A stretch of 64,000 bases of DNA from Streptomyces sp. P9-A2 (GCF_036634175.1 NZ_JAZIFX010000001.1:6076001-6140000); one strand, 5' to 3'; counted from the first letter of the stretch, positions 1-9,159 are shown. Notes: a model not told the origin generated them from the letters alone. Numbers and translations: made by a program.

Positions 1-110
1 CGGGCAACGCCGAGATGCGGGTGCTCGTTCTGGGGGAGGACGGCAAGTACACGCTCGACCGGCCTTTCGAGCAGTGGCGGCAGCCGGAGCCGTACGGGAT
101 CACCGGATAG
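1..110 (+). CDS. C-terminal fragment of an unknown protein (gene enters from the left edge)
   Basis: An open frame in phase 3 covers the window edge and stops at TAG 108-110. About 35 residues are visible, ending EQWRQPEPYGITG. The next start codon follows only 13 nt later, so the two genes are probably co-transcribed. The short tail has no diagnostic motif; I do not assign a function. The start and most of the gene lie outside the window. Confidence 0.6.
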   Translation, partial: GNAEMRVLVLGEDGKYTLDRPFEQWRQPEPYGITG

Positions 111-123
111 GGTGGGCAGGGCG

Positions 124-1029
124 ATGACGACCGTTGACTCCACCTCCGCAGGGCGCCTGGACCGCGCCCTGGCCAGCCTGCGCGGACTGTCGGTGGGGGA
201 CGCGCTGGGCTCGCAGTTCTTCGTCCCGGCGAACTATCCGCTGCTCATGCGCCGTGAGCTGCCCCCGGGCCCCTGGCAGTGGACGGACGACACGGAGATG
301 GCCTGCTCGGTCGTCGCCGTCCTCGCCGCCCATCGGCGGATCGACCAGGACGCCCTCGCGTGGTCCTTCGCCCGGCGTCAGGACGTCGACCGGGGCTACG
401 GGCCCGCGGTCGACCGGCTGCTGCGACTGGTCCGCGAAGGCGGTGACTGGCGCGAGCTCGCCGCAGACCTCTTCGACGGCCGGGGTTCCTGGGGCAACGG
501 CGCCGCGATGCGCATCGCGCCCCTGGGTGCCTGGTACGCGGACGATCCGGAGCAGGCGATCCACCAGGCGGAGATCTCGGCCTACCCCACCCACCAGCAC
601 CGCGAGGCCGTGGTAGGCGCGATGGCCGTCGCCGCGGCAGCCGCACTCGTCGCTGCTCCCGGGGGGCCGCCCGGCCCCGAAGCCCTGCTCGACGGGGTTG
701 TCGCGCTGGTGCCCAGGAAGAGTGCCGTCGGTGCGGGGCTGCGGCGGGCCCGGGACATGCTCGACTACGGCGACACGGCCACCGTCGCCGCCGTCCTGGG
801 ATGCGGACGGCGGACGACGGCCCACGACACCGTTCCCTTCGCGCTGTGGTCGGCCGCCCGGGCCCTGGGCGACTACGAACGGGCCTTCTGGACCACGGCT
901 CAGGCGGGCGGGGACATCGACACGACCTGCGCCATCGTGGGCGGGGTGATCGCGGCGGGAAAGGCCGGGATGCCGCCTGCCGGGTGGGCAGAGCGGGTCG
1001 AGGCGCTGCCGAGCTGGATGCCGGTGTAG
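124..1029 (+). CDS. ADP-ribosylglycohydrolase family protein
   Basis: Predicted hydrolase of the ADP-ribosylglycohydrolase (DraG/ARH) family, which removes ADP-ribose from proteins or small molecules using a di-magnesium centre; 301 residues, cytoplasmic (no signal or membrane segment). The family signatures are visible: GDALG near residue 25, WTDDTEM at 53-59 (metal-binding Asp pair), WGNGAAMRIAPLG in the middle, and GGDIDTTCAIVGG about 40 residues from the end (second metal-binding Asp pair). All expected acidic ligands are present, so it should be active. The ATG at 124 was chosen because a GGGCAGGG stretch lies just upstream; an in-frame GTG at 112 is an alternative. It follows the preceding gene by 13 nt. 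The substrate cannot be told from sequence. Confidence 0.9.
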   Translation: MTTVDSTSAGRLDRALASLRGLSVGDALGSQFFVPANYPLLMRRELPPGPWQWTDDTEMACSVVAVLAAHRRIDQDALAWSFARRQDVDRGYGPAVDRLLRLVREGGDWRELAADLFDGRGSWGNGAAMRIAPLGAWYADDPEQAIHQAEISAYPTHQHREAVVGAMAVAAAAALVAAPGGPPGPEALLDGVVALVPRKSAVGAGLRRARDMLDYGDTATVAAVLGCGRRTTAHDTVPFALWSAARALGDYERAFWTTAQAGGDIDTTCAIVGGVIAAGKAGMPPAGWAERVEALPSWMPV

Positions 1030-1556
1030 TTCCGGCCGGTCCGGCGGTGCCAGGGTCGGTCCGGCGGTGCCGGCATGGCGGCGGCCGGGATGAAGGCCGT
1101 CGAAATGCCCTGTGCTGTGTCTGGGAGCGCGTGACGCGATGTTCTCCCCGCCGGGCCTCGACCTGCGCTCGTTCATTCACGCATGCGATTCCATGTAGGC
1201 GGGGCGGTTCCATGCCGTGATTTTCGAAGGGGTCGTGGAGTCGACCGTCAAGATGCCCCGATAAGTGATCGAGCGAGGTGTCAAGCTTGGCATTGAGCGA
1301 GGCGTCGGGCATGGGGAGGTGCGTGCCGAAGCGGTGAACGGCTACGTCTTCGATGCCGTTCCGGTGATGATGATGCACCGGTCCAAGATGTGCGGAAGCG
1401 AATGAGCGGACGTCGACGTGGAGGAGGTGATCGACCTGTCGATGGTTCCGCTGCCGCGGCCGGAGGGCTCCCGGCCCGAGGCTGCCGAGACCCCGGCATC
1501 GCTCGGGGGACCAGGGTGTCGCGGGCCGTTCCGGGCGGCGTAGGCTAAGGGTCGCC
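1030..1556. other. 527-nt gap without a supported gene
   Basis: No frame here has both family resemblance and a ribosome-binding site. A plus-strand frame around 1215-1410 is interrupted by stops and contains a lower-GC stretch with a run of three ATG codons (MMMHRSKMCG). It could be the remains of a gene, but I recognise nothing. The last 30 nt should hold the rnhB promoter/leader. Confidence 0.4.
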
Positions 1557-2258
1557 ATGCCGTACGAACCACCAACTCACACTGTCGAGCGCTCCCTCCG
1601 CGCCACGACCGGGGCGAAGACCGTCGCAGGTGTCGACGAGGTGGGGCGCGGCGCCTGGGCCGGCCCCGTCACCGTCTGTGCGGCGGTCACCGGACTGCGC
1701 CGGCCCCCCGAGGGTCTCACCGACTCCAAGCTCCTCACCGTCAAGCGGCGGGACGCACTCGACCGGACGCTGAGGGACTGGGTGACGTCGTACGCCCTGG
1801 GCCACGCATCCCACGAGGAGATCGACCGACTGGGGATGACGGCCGCGCTGCGGCTGGCTGCGGTGCGCGCACTCGAAGGGCTGCCGGCCCGGCCCGACGC
1901 GGTGATACTCGACGGTAAACACGACTATCTCGGGGCGCCCTGGCGGGTCCGGACCGTGATCAAGGGTGACCAGTCGTGCGTGGCGGTCGCGGCGGCCTCG
2001 GTGATCGCCAAGGTGTACCGCGACAAAATGATGGCCGAACTGGGTGCCGAGCATGCAGACTTCGGTTTTGCGGACAATGCCGGGTACCCGTCGCCCGTGC
2101 ACAGGGCCGCGCTGGAGGTTCGGGGGCCCACCCCCTACCACCGGCTGTCGTGGGCGTATCTTGATGCGCTGCCCCAGTGGCGGCATCTCAAGAAGGTCCG
2201 CAGCGGGGCGGACGGAAGTGTTCCGGTGATCGAGGGTCAGCTCGGCTTCGATTTCTGA
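1557..2258 (+). CDS. rnhB: Ribonuclease HII
   Basis: RNase HII, the cytoplasmic enzyme that cuts the RNA strand of RNA:DNA hybrids and starts removal of single ribonucleotides misinserted in DNA. 233 residues, normal for the family. The N-terminal signature [13 protein letters not shown] (residues 25-37) gives the first catalytic Asp/Glu pair (D27, E28). LDGKHDYL near residue 115 supplies the next Asp, and [20 protein letters not shown] is the conserved HII block with the helix following the last acidic residue. The ATG at 1557 is the natural start just before the family homology. The gene is monocistronic-looking: 527 nt from the gene before and 47 nt before the next ATG. Confidence 0.97.
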   Translation: MPYEPPTHTVERSLRATTGAKTVAGVDEVGRGAWAGPVTVCAAVTGLRRPPEGLTDSKLLTVKRRDALDRTLRDWVTSYALGHASHEEIDRLGMTAALRLAAVRALEGLPARPDAVILDGKHDYLGAPWRVRTVIKGDQSCVAVAAASVIAKVYRDKMMAELGAEHADFGFADNAGYPSPVHRAALEVRGPTPYHRLSWAYLDALPQWRHLKKVRSGADGSVPVIEGQLGFDF

Positions 2259-2305
2259 CTGTTCCGTTCGCACTCATGTGCCACCCGGTGGTACGAGTCG
2301 TATCA

Positions 2306-2959
2306 ATGTTTGATAAAAATCAGCCCATTCCTCTCATTCCCGAGGAGCCTCAGATTCACGAGAGTGCCCAGGGTCCCCGCGCCACTCCGGCCAACAGCCG
2401 TACCGCGCCGACCCCCCGCCCCGTACCCGGTCCCCGCCCCGCGGCTCCGCCGCGCCCCGGTCGGCCAGGCCCGGTCCGGCCCGCGCCTCCGGCGCAACGT
2501 ACGCCGCGTGATGCCACTGCGGCGGCCCCCGAACCCGTCCCTTCGAAGCCGACCGCTCCCGCTGCGGCCGGCGCCCAGGTCCAGTTGGTCCCGGCGACCG
2601 TCCAGGGGGCGCTCGACGCCGCCGAGGAAGCCGTGGACCTGCTGCTGGACTCGGGCCGTGCCCCGGGCGACGTGCTGGTGATCACCACCGGCGAGCCGCA
2701 CCCGTGGGCCACCCACGAACTCTCCTTCGGTGAGGCCTCCTACTGGGCCCTGCACGCCGCCGCCGACGACGTCTTCTACGCGGACGCCGCTGTCGCGGCC
2801 CGTGCCGGAGCGCGCCCCGTCGTCGTGGTCGCCGTCAACGGAGGGTCCGAGTCGGTGTCCGCGTCGGCCCTGGCCGTGGCGCGCAGCAAGGCCACCGCCC
2901 TGCTGATCGTCTGCGGTGACCCGAAGTGGCTCAACTCGATGATGAGTACGGTCGTCTGA
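2306..2959 (+). CDS. Uncharacterised protein with proline-rich N-terminus
   Basis: 217 residues, no function recognised. The first ~90 residues are a Pro/Ala/Arg-rich low-complexity stretch after the opening MFDKNQPIPLIPEEP. The C-terminal ~120 residues look folded: GALDAAEEAVDLLLDSGRAP, then GDVLVITTGEPHPW, and a hydrophobic beta-alpha pattern ending LLIVCGDPKW. There is no signal peptide or membrane helix. The ATG at 2306 is preceded by an AT-rich stretch rather than a Shine-Dalgarno sequence, so the mRNA may be leaderless. The gene lies 47 nt after rnhB and ends against a strong hairpin. Confidence 0.8.
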   Translation: MFDKNQPIPLIPEEPQIHESAQGPRATPANSRTAPTPRPVPGPRPAAPPRPGRPGPVRPAPPAQRTPRDATAAAPEPVPSKPTAPAAAGAQVQLVPATVQGALDAAEEAVDLLLDSGRAPGDVLVITTGEPHPWATHELSFGEASYWALHAAADDVFYADAAVAARAGARPVVVVAVNGGSESVSASALAVARSKATALLIVCGDPKWLNSMMSTVV

Positions 2960-2961
2960 TC

Positions 2962-3001
2962 CGGCGTCATGGCGCCCGTCCGTACGGGCGCCATGACGCC
3001 G
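2962..3001. terminator. Perfect 18-bp hairpin between convergent genes
   Basis: Arms at 2962-2979 and 2984-3001 are exact reverse complements (CGGCGTCATGGCGCCCGT and its complement) around a 4-nt loop. There is no T-tract, as usual for actinomycete terminators. It sits 3 nt after the stop of the 2306 gene and beyond the end of the minus-strand gene at 3109, so it can serve both directions. Confidence 0.8.
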
Positions 3002-3108
3002 CGTTCCACCGCGCGGGCAGTGATGCCGGCGCGGCGGCAGGGCGCGCGGCCCGCAGGAGCGTACGAGGCCGCCGACAGCCCTCTGGTTCCCAGGAGCCCC
3101 GTCGGCCC

Positions 3109-3723
3109 TCAGCGCGCCGCCGCGCGGCGCAGGACATCGGACGCGACACCGCCGGTGCGCGGTATTCGCGGCGGCGCCTCGGCCGTGGCGAAGGGCTCCG
3201 GTGCGGAGCCGCTGCTGGGCCGACGCCCACCGCGCCCCTCGCCGAGCACCTGCCAGCCGTCACGGGTCAGCGTGATGTACGCCCCGCAGCGCAGCCCGTG
3301 CAGCGTGCAGGCGTCCCGCAGCCCCCACATCCACGCACCGTCCTCCTCCGTCCAGCGCGCGTCGCCGTCGCGGCAGTAGAGCAGGACGGCGGTACGGACC
3401 GGCGTGCGGCGCCGCAGGTCGTGCGGGACGACCCGGCGCAGCTGGGACAGCAGCGCGTTGCGGAACATCCAGCCGTCCGCCGGGGCCGGGCGGCGGGTGA
3501 ACGAGGCACTCGCCCGCACTCGCTCGTCCTGGTCGAGCACGGCGACGACCGCGGTCGTCGGCCCCGGACGGTGCCGGGAGTGCAGCCCGCTGACCACCTC
3601 ACGCGGGTTGCGCAGCAGCGGGATTCCCGCGGCGGCCCACTCCGCGGGTTCGAGCAGACGAGTGGCGGAAGCGGCGGGCGTCGACAGCGATGCCGCCGAG
3701 GACGGAGCGAATCCGAAGGTCAC
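3109..3723 (-). CDS. Uncharacterised conserved-type protein
   Basis: 204 residues from a GTG at 3723, with GGGAGG at 3727-3732 just upstream (only 3 nt from the start, a short spacing). No known domain was recognised. Visible features are a folded-looking core, including TAVVAVLDQDERV, GWMFRNALLSQLRRVVPHD, AVLLYCRDGDARWTEEDG and CGAYITLTRDGW, and a basic C-terminus. There is no signal peptide or membrane segment. It converges on the 2306 gene. A longer frame upstream to 3834 exists but has no ribosome-binding site. Confidence 0.75.
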   Translation of the reverse strand: MTFGFAPSSAASLSTPAASATRLLEPAEWAAAGIPLLRNPREVVSGLHSRHRPGPTTAVVAVLDQDERVRASASFTRRPAPADGWMFRNALLSQLRRVVPHDLRRRTPVRTAVLLYCRDGDARWTEEDGAWMWGLRDACTLHGLRCGAYITLTRDGWQVLGEGRGGRRPSSGSAPEPFATAEAPPRIPRTGGVASDVLRRAAAR

Positions 3724-4581
3724 GGTCCTCCCTTCGGCTACGCCCGGACTACGGGCGGGAACGGATTCAGGGGAGCGCGCACGCAACGGAGCCCAACCTG
3801 AGCGGCGGACGAGCCGTGCGGGTGCGGACCTCAATTCTTCCTGTCGAACCTGGATGCGGCAACGAGCAATCGTGCGAGCCGACCGGTATCAGATGATTGA
3901 GAGTTATATCCCTGCCCGGTGTGCCCTGCGGGCACACATGAAGCGCCCGGTGACGGCAGTTCGTACCGGAGGGGCACCGGTGCCCCGTGTCCGGAAGGGC
4001 GGGCGTCGGGAACTCGGGCGGCGGTGTCCGGCTGAGCGCCGGCCCGGGACGTGGCAGGGAGGAGAGGCGGCACCTCCTGGGCTCGGCCCGCCGGAACAGG
4101 CGGGCCGTGGCGGCCGGGGGCCCGGCCCGTGTCCGTGCGGTCGGCACCGCGTGTACCGGCCCCTGAGCCTGGACCGGGGCAGCGGAGAGCGAGGACGGCA
4201 CGGCTCTCGCCACGTGGCCGGGTGCCGGCCGTGTCCGGCAGCCGCCCCCGCCAGGCCCCGTGCCGTCCGCTTCCCGGTCGGGAGGCGCCTCTCGAGGTCC
4301 ACGCCGATCGCCGGAAGGCCGGTGGGTCGCACGTGCCGTGGGCCACACGGGCTGTGGGTCGCACGTGCCGTGGGTCCCATGCGCCGTGCTTCGTCCCGGC
4401 CACGGGACCGAGGACCTCGGCATCCGAGGCTTTCCGGCGTCCCGCCCGCGTAAACGTCTCGAGCGGGAGCCGGCCGGAGGGCTCACGACGTCGCCTCTTG
4501 GGGCCGCGCGGCCGAGGGGCCCGTGACCTCGTCATGGAGCGGGATTGGCCGACTGCCCGAGCCGTGCGGTTGCATGGGGGC
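3724..4581. other. 858-nt region before recQ without an intact gene
   Basis: The region holds a short hairpin at 3919-3937 (GTGTGCCC/GGGCACAC), a decayed inverted recQ fragment (about 4215-4335), and two imperfect copies of a ~32-bp unit around 4320-4380 (each with GGGTCGCACGTGCCGTGGG). Several long GC-driven open frames cross it, but none has a recognisable product. Confidence 0.5.
4215..4335 (-). pseudogene. Inverted relic of a recQ-like gene (C-terminal part)
   Basis: Read on the minus strand, this stretch encodes RPTGLPAIGVDLERRLPTGK. That matches WPTGMPALGVDLKGRIPAKE of the intact RecQ (about residues 518-537). DNA similarity continues for roughly 40 nt more, with a frameshift, into the segment matching GRALGRLSD. 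It cannot be expressed as a protein. Together with the N-terminal relic on the other side of recQ it suggests an older, opposite-strand copy. Confidence 0.7.
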
Positions 4582-6744
4582 ATGAATGATCTGGAGCTGC
4601 GTGCCGAAGCCGACGCCATCCTCGCCGAGCTGGTCGGTGATCCCGGGGGCACGGCACGGCTCCGGGAGGACCAGTGGCAGGCGGTGGCGGCTCTGGTGGT
4701 GGACCATCGCCGTGCCCTGGTGGTGCAGCGCACCGGATGGGGCAAGTCGGCGGTGTACTTCGTCGCCACCGCGCTGCTCCGCCGGCGCGGTTCCGGCCCT
4801 ACGGTGATCGTCTCGCCGCTGCTGGCGTTGATGCGCAACCAGGTCGAGTCGGCAGCGCGGGCCGGCATCCAGGCACGCACGATCAACTCGGCGAACCCCG
4901 AGGAATGGGATGCCATCCACGAGGAGGTCGAGCAGGGAAAGGTCGACGTTCTCCTCGTCAGCCCGGAACGCCTCAACTCCGTCGACTTCCGTGAACGGAT
5001 GCTGCCCGGGCTCGCGGCCACGACCGGCCTCCTGGTCGTCGACGAGGCCCACTGCATCTCCGACTGGGGACACGACTTCCGTCCCGACTACCGCAGACTG
5101 CGCACGATGCTGCAGGAGCTCTCCCCGGGGGTTCCGGTACTGGCCACCACGGCCACGGCCAACGCCCGCGTCACGGCGGACGTGGCTGACCAGCTGGGCA
5201 CCGGAGCCGGCGAGGCCCTCGTGCTGCGCGGCACGCTGGAACGGGAAAGCCTGCGGCTCGGCGTGGTCCGGCTGCCGGACGCCGCCCACCGTCTGGCCTG
5301 GCTCGGCGAGCACCTGAACGACCTGCCGGGCTCCGGGATCATCTATACGCTGACCGTCTCGGCCGCCGAGGAGGTCACCGCCTACCTGCGCGCGCGTGGC
5401 TTCGCCGTGGCCTCGTACACCGGCCGGACGGAGAACGCCGACCGCCAGCAGGCCGAAGCCGACCTGCTGGCGAACCGGGTGAAGGCCCTGGTGGCGACCT
5501 CCGCCCTCGGGATGGGCTTCGACAAGCCGGACCTGGGCTTCGTGGTCCATCTCGGCTCGCCGTCCTCACCCATCTCGTACTACCAGCAGGTGGGCCGTGC
5601 GGGCCGCGGTGTGGAGCACGCCGATGTGCTGCTGCTGCCCGGTAAGGAGGACGAGGCGATCTGGCGTTACTTCGCCGAGGTCGCCTTCCCGCCCGAGACG
5701 CAGGTCCGTCAGACCCTCGCCGCCCTCGCCGACGCGGGGCGGCCGCTGTCCGTGCCCGCCCTGGAGGCGTTGGTGGACCTCCGGCGGACTCGCCTCGAGA
5801 TGATGCTGAAGGTCCTGGACGTGGACGGCGCCGTGCGGCGTGTGAAGGGCGGCTGGACGGCCACCGGTGCCGACTGGGTCTACGACGCAGAGCGTTATGC
5901 CTGGGTCGCCCGCCAGCGTGCCGCCGAGCAGCAGGCCATGCGCGACTACGTCGGTACCTCCCAGTGCCGGATGGAGTTCCTGCGCCGCCAGCTGGACGAC
6001 GAGAAGGCCGCCCCGTGCGGCCGCTGCGACAACTGCGCGGGAGCCTGGACGGATCCTGGCGTTTCACCCCAGGCACTGGCCGGCGCCGCTGGTGAACTGG
6101 AGCGTCCGGGGGTGGAGGTCGAACCGCGCCGCATGTGGCCCACGGGGATGCCCGCCCTGGGCGTCGACCTCAAGGGACGCATTCCGGCGAAAGAACAATG
6201 CTCCCCCGGGCGGGCCCTGGGCCGCCTCTCGGACATCGGCTGGGGCAACCGCCTGCGCCCGCTGCTGGCGGAGCAGGCGCCGGACGGTCCGGTCCCCGAC
6301 GACGTTCTCCAAGCGGCGGTGGCAGTCCTCGCCGACTGGGCCCGCTCCTCGGGCGGGTGGGCGGACAAGGGCCCGGACGCGTCGGTCCGGCCGGTGGGAG
6401 TCGTCGCCATGCCCTCTCTGAGCCGGCCCCGGCTCGTGGGTTCCCTTGCCGAACGAGTGGCCACCGTCGGGCGTCTCCCCTTCCTCGGCGCCCTCGAGTA
6501 CACCGGGGACAGTGAGGCGCACCGGACCCGTAGGAGCAACTCGGCTCAACGGCTGCACACGCTGTCCGCCGTTTTCACCGTTCCCGAGGAACTCGCCGGT
6601 GCTCTGGCGGCTGCTCCACACGGCCCGGTCCTGCTCGTGGACGACTACTCTGATTCCGGCTGGACCCTCGCAGTGGCCGCGCGTCTGCTGCGCCGGGCGG
6701 GCGCGGAGCAGGTCCTTCCGCTGGTCCTCGCGGTGACAGCCTGA
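4582..6744 (+). CDS. recQ: RecQ-family ATP-dependent DNA helicase with phosphoribosyltransferase-like tail
   Basis: Superfamily 2 3'-5' DNA helicase, 720 residues, acting in recombination and replication repair. Walker A RTGWGKSA is at residues 50-57. The DEAH box runs into the RecQ-specific aromatic loop: VVDEAHCISDWGHDFRPDY (152-170). The helicase C domain carries TSALGMGFDKPDLGFVVH and the arginine-finger block QQVGRAGRG. A zinc-binding element follows (CRMEF...CGRCDNC, near 463-486). In place of HRDC domains the C-terminus has a segment ending GPVLLVDDYSDSGWT (near 680), which resembles the PRPP-binding loop of type I phosphoribosyltransferases. The ATG at 4582 follows GGGGG; an in-frame ATG at 4534 is possible. 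Inverted recQ relics lie on both sides. Confidence 0.93.
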   Translation: MNDLELRAEADAILAELVGDPGGTARLREDQWQAVAALVVDHRRALVVQRTGWGKSAVYFVATALLRRRGSGPTVIVSPLLALMRNQVESAARAGIQARTINSANPEEWDAIHEEVEQGKVDVLLVSPERLNSVDFRERMLPGLAATTGLLVVDEAHCISDWGHDFRPDYRRLRTMLQELSPGVPVLATTATANARVTADVADQLGTGAGEALVLRGTLERESLRLGVVRLPDAAHRLAWLGEHLNDLPGSGIIYTLTVSAAEEVTAYLRARGFAVASYTGRTENADRQQAEADLLANRVKALVATSALGMGFDKPDLGFVVHLGSPSSPISYYQQVGRAGRGVEHADVLLLPGKEDEAIWRYFAEVAFPPETQVRQTLAALADAGRPLSVPALEALVDLRRTRLEMMLKVLDVDGAVRRVKGGWTATGADWVYDAERYAWVARQRAAEQQAMRDYVGTSQCRMEFLRRQLDDEKAAPCGRCDNCAGAWTDPGVSPQALAGAAGELERPGVEVEPRRMWPTGMPALGVDLKGRIPAKEQCSPGRALGRLSDIGWGNRLRPLLAEQAPDGPVPDDVLQAAVAVLADWARSSGGWADKGPDASVRPVGVVAMPSLSRPRLVGSLAERVATVGRLPFLGALEYTGDSEAHRTRRSNSAQRLHTLSAVFTVPEELAGALAAAPHGPVLLVDDYSDSGWTLAVAARLLRRAGAEQVLPLVLAVTA

Positions 6745-6754
6745 AGACCCGCGT

Positions 6755-7060
6755 GGAGCCGGCTCCCGGCCACGTCTCGACCTGGTTGCGCATCAGCGCC
6801 GGGCGGGGTGGTGGACGGGGCGAGCATGGTGGTGCCGCTGCCTCCGGCCCGCAGCGGTGACGCGGTCCTGAAGGGGACCGCGGACTCGTCCCAGCCTGTG
6901 CGCCGGACGACGAGGGCCTGGTGGTGGTCGGCGACCGGCACCGGCAATGCCCGCCGCTGATCCTCGCGCGGCCGGGCTTCTCCCGAGGCGTCCCCGATGA
7001 GCCGGACGAGGACGGTCGTCCGGAGATCCGCGTCGTCGTGTGCCCCTGCGTTCCGCGCAA
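6755..7060 (-). pseudogene. Inverted relic of a recQ-like gene (N-terminal part)
   Basis: The minus-strand reading aligns with residues ~8-95 of the intact neighbour: REDQRRALPVPVADHHQALV against REDQWQAVAALVVDHRRALV, then RRTGWDESAV against QRTGWGKSAV. Near the end the DNA shares GCTGATGCGCAACCAGGTC with one mismatch upstream, but in another frame. The Walker A lysine is lost and the frame shifts, so it is not functional. It starts only ~10 nt after the recQ stop and points back towards it. Confidence 0.85.
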
Positions 7061-7101
7061 CAGGACGGCGGGCGGCCGGGTGCCGACACAGGCCGACGAG
7101 A

Positions 7102-7232
7102 GTGCAGGATTTATGTGACGATCGCATCGCCGTGGAAGCGGAAGTGCAGGTCAGGCAAGGTATGTGACGCGTCCCTGACGAGAGTTGTCCACAGGGTGAG
7201 CGGAATTTCCTGATCCGCGAGATCGTCCTGCC
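7102..7232. promoter_or_regulatory. DUF4192-gene upstream region: paired motifs and a DnaA-box-like 9-mer
   Basis: Two copies of GTGCAGG followed by TATGTGACG occur at 7102-7120 and 7144-7169 (spacing between halves 3 and 10 nt). A perfect TTGTCCACA (Streptomyces DnaA-box sequence) lies at 7185-7193. A single 9-mer can occur by chance. The duplicated TATGTGACG may be a regulator site for the gene starting at 7233. Confidence 0.3.
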
Positions 7233-8948
7233 ATGACGAACAGCAGCGAAACGAACGGATCCTCCGAAAACGGTGACATCGTTGGTCGGGAGCGGGACGA
7301 GCACGCCGGCCTTCCGGGACGCGACGACACCACCCGCGGCACCGAGGTCCCGGGGCCCAGGGCGCACAAGGCCGCGGGCACGCACGCGGGGCGCGCGAAG
7401 GACATCGCCTGCACCGCCTACGGCAGCCACGGCGGCGAACAGCAGGTCACACTGCGCACCCCCGCCGAACTCGCCGACGCCTTGCCCTATCTGCTCGGCT
7501 ACCACCCCGAGGACAGCATCGTCCTGGTCGCCCTGTACGACAAGGACGGGCGGGGCAGGTTCGGCGGCCGGGCCAGGCTCGGCATCCCCACGAACCGGGA
7601 CGACTGGCCCGCCGCCGCCCGGCAGCTGGCCCAGGGGCTGGTCACGGGAAGCGAGCGCCGAGGCGTCAAACCCGAACAGATGGTCGTCTTCCTCTGCCAG
7701 GAACCGGGGGAGGGCGAGCCCGACGGGCAGGTCAAGGAGCGGCTGGGCCCGCTCGCTCACGCGCTGCGCCTGGAATGCGGCGCTCTCGACGTCCCTGTGG
7801 TGGAGGCGCTGTGCCTCTCGGGCGGCCGCTTCTGGTCGTACTGCTGCGACGACGGGGGATGCTGCCCGGCGGTCGGCACGCCGATGGGGCTGCCGGGCAC
7901 CTCGGTGCTGGCCGCCGCCGCGACCTACGCCGGACTTCAGGTCCGGGGCACGCTGCGCGAACTGCGGGCGAGGTTCCTCCCGTGGGAGAACGCCGCCGCC
8001 CTCGAACAGGAAGCAGCCCTGGACGCCGCCCACCGGACGCTGGTCCCCAAGATCCTCGACGCGGCGGGACGCAACGAGGTCGCCCGGCAGACACGGGAAC
8101 TGGCCTTGTGCGTCATGGACCGGCTGGCCGGGGCCCCCTCCGTGTCCGGCATGCTCCCTGCGGACCTGCGGGACGACGAACTGCTCCGGCACGACGAGGC
8201 CGCCGCGCTGATCCTCGGCCTGCAGGACCGCACGACCCGGGACCGGGCGGCGGAGTGGATGGAGGGCGAGGAAGCAGGTCCCGCACTCCGCCTGTGGCGG
8301 GCGCTGGCCCGTCGCTGCGTCGGATCGTACGGCGAACACGCTGCGGCCCCCCTGACGCTCGCCGGCTGGGTCGCCTGGTCCACCGGCGACGAGCTGGAGG
8401 CGAGGGAGGCGCTCGCCATGGCCCTGGGTGCCGATCCCGACTATCTCTTCGCCCGCCTGCTGCACCAGGCCTGCAACGAGGGCCTCGACCCGGAATCGAT
8501 CCGCCGTTGTCTGCGCGCGGAACGCGACGGTCAGGGGAAGGCGGACGGTGAGGGCCCGGCCACCGGCGCGGTCGGCAGGGCGGGCGACGAGGATCCGGGC
8601 AGTGAAGATCCGGGAGACACGGAGCCCGGTGACACGGAGCCCGGTGCGGCGGGGGAACCCACGGTCTTCGGGCCCGGGGCTGCGGTGGGGCGGGAGACGC
8701 CCTCACGCCGCCGGCGCCGAGAGCGTGTCCCCGGCGCCGGCACCGGTGGCGGTCCCCCGCGTCGGGGGCGGGCGGACGGCAGTCGCCCGACCGTACGGAT
8801 TCCGCATCCCCGTACGGCGGTGGGCGGCACGCGTCCGGGCGGTGTGCGTCCCGGCGTCGAGGGACCGGATACCGCGCGCCATCGTCGAGCTGCCTTGCGT
8901 CGGGGACGTACGCAGCTCCGGAGCCGGGGCAGCGCCGGGGAGGAGTGA
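7233..8948 (+). CDS. DUF4192 domain protein
   Basis: 571 residues. The DUF4192 domain starts near residue 75 with TLRTPAELADALPYLLGYHP, DSIVLVALYD, and continues through GGRFWSYCCDDGGCCPAVGT, the conserved Trp/Cys block of the family. DUF4192 proteins are widespread in actinobacteria and their biochemical role is unknown. The last ~170 residues are an acidic-then-basic low-complexity tail with EPGDTEPGDTEPG repeats; the extreme C-terminus is Arg/Gly-rich. No membrane segment. The ATG at 7233 is the first start in frame before the homology. A hairpin follows at 9160. Confidence 0.88.
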   Translation: MTNSSETNGSSENGDIVGRERDEHAGLPGRDDTTRGTEVPGPRAHKAAGTHAGRAKDIACTAYGSHGGEQQVTLRTPAELADALPYLLGYHPEDSIVLVALYDKDGRGRFGGRARLGIPTNRDDWPAAARQLAQGLVTGSERRGVKPEQMVVFLCQEPGEGEPDGQVKERLGPLAHALRLECGALDVPVVEALCLSGGRFWSYCCDDGGCCPAVGTPMGLPGTSVLAAAATYAGLQVRGTLRELRARFLPWENAAALEQEAALDAAHRTLVPKILDAAGRNEVARQTRELALCVMDRLAGAPSVSGMLPADLRDDELLRHDEAAALILGLQDRTTRDRAAEWMEGEEAGPALRLWRALARRCVGSYGEHAAAPLTLAGWVAWSTGDELEAREALAMALGADPDYLFARLLHQACNEGLDPESIRRCLRAERDGQGKADGEGPATGAVGRAGDEDPGSEDPGDTEPGDTEPGAAGEPTVFGPGAAVGRETPSRRRRRERVPGAGTGGGPPRRGRADGSRPTVRIPHPRTAVGGTRPGGVRPGVEGPDTARHRRAALRRGRTQLRSRGSAGEE

Positions 8949-9159
8949 CCGGCGGGCAGGCGGGTGAAGGGAGCGGGAGCGGCGACGGCCGGGAGTCGCC
9001 CTCTCCGAGGCCCGCCTCGCAGGTGAGCCGACCGTCGTCGGCCGAGGGCAAGGAAGCGGAAGGGGCAAAGGGCCAAGGAGTAAGAAACCAAGGAGGAGAG
9101 AACCGGGGAGGAGGAGCACTGCAACGGTCCCGTGGCACGGGATGCGCAGGATGCCGGGA

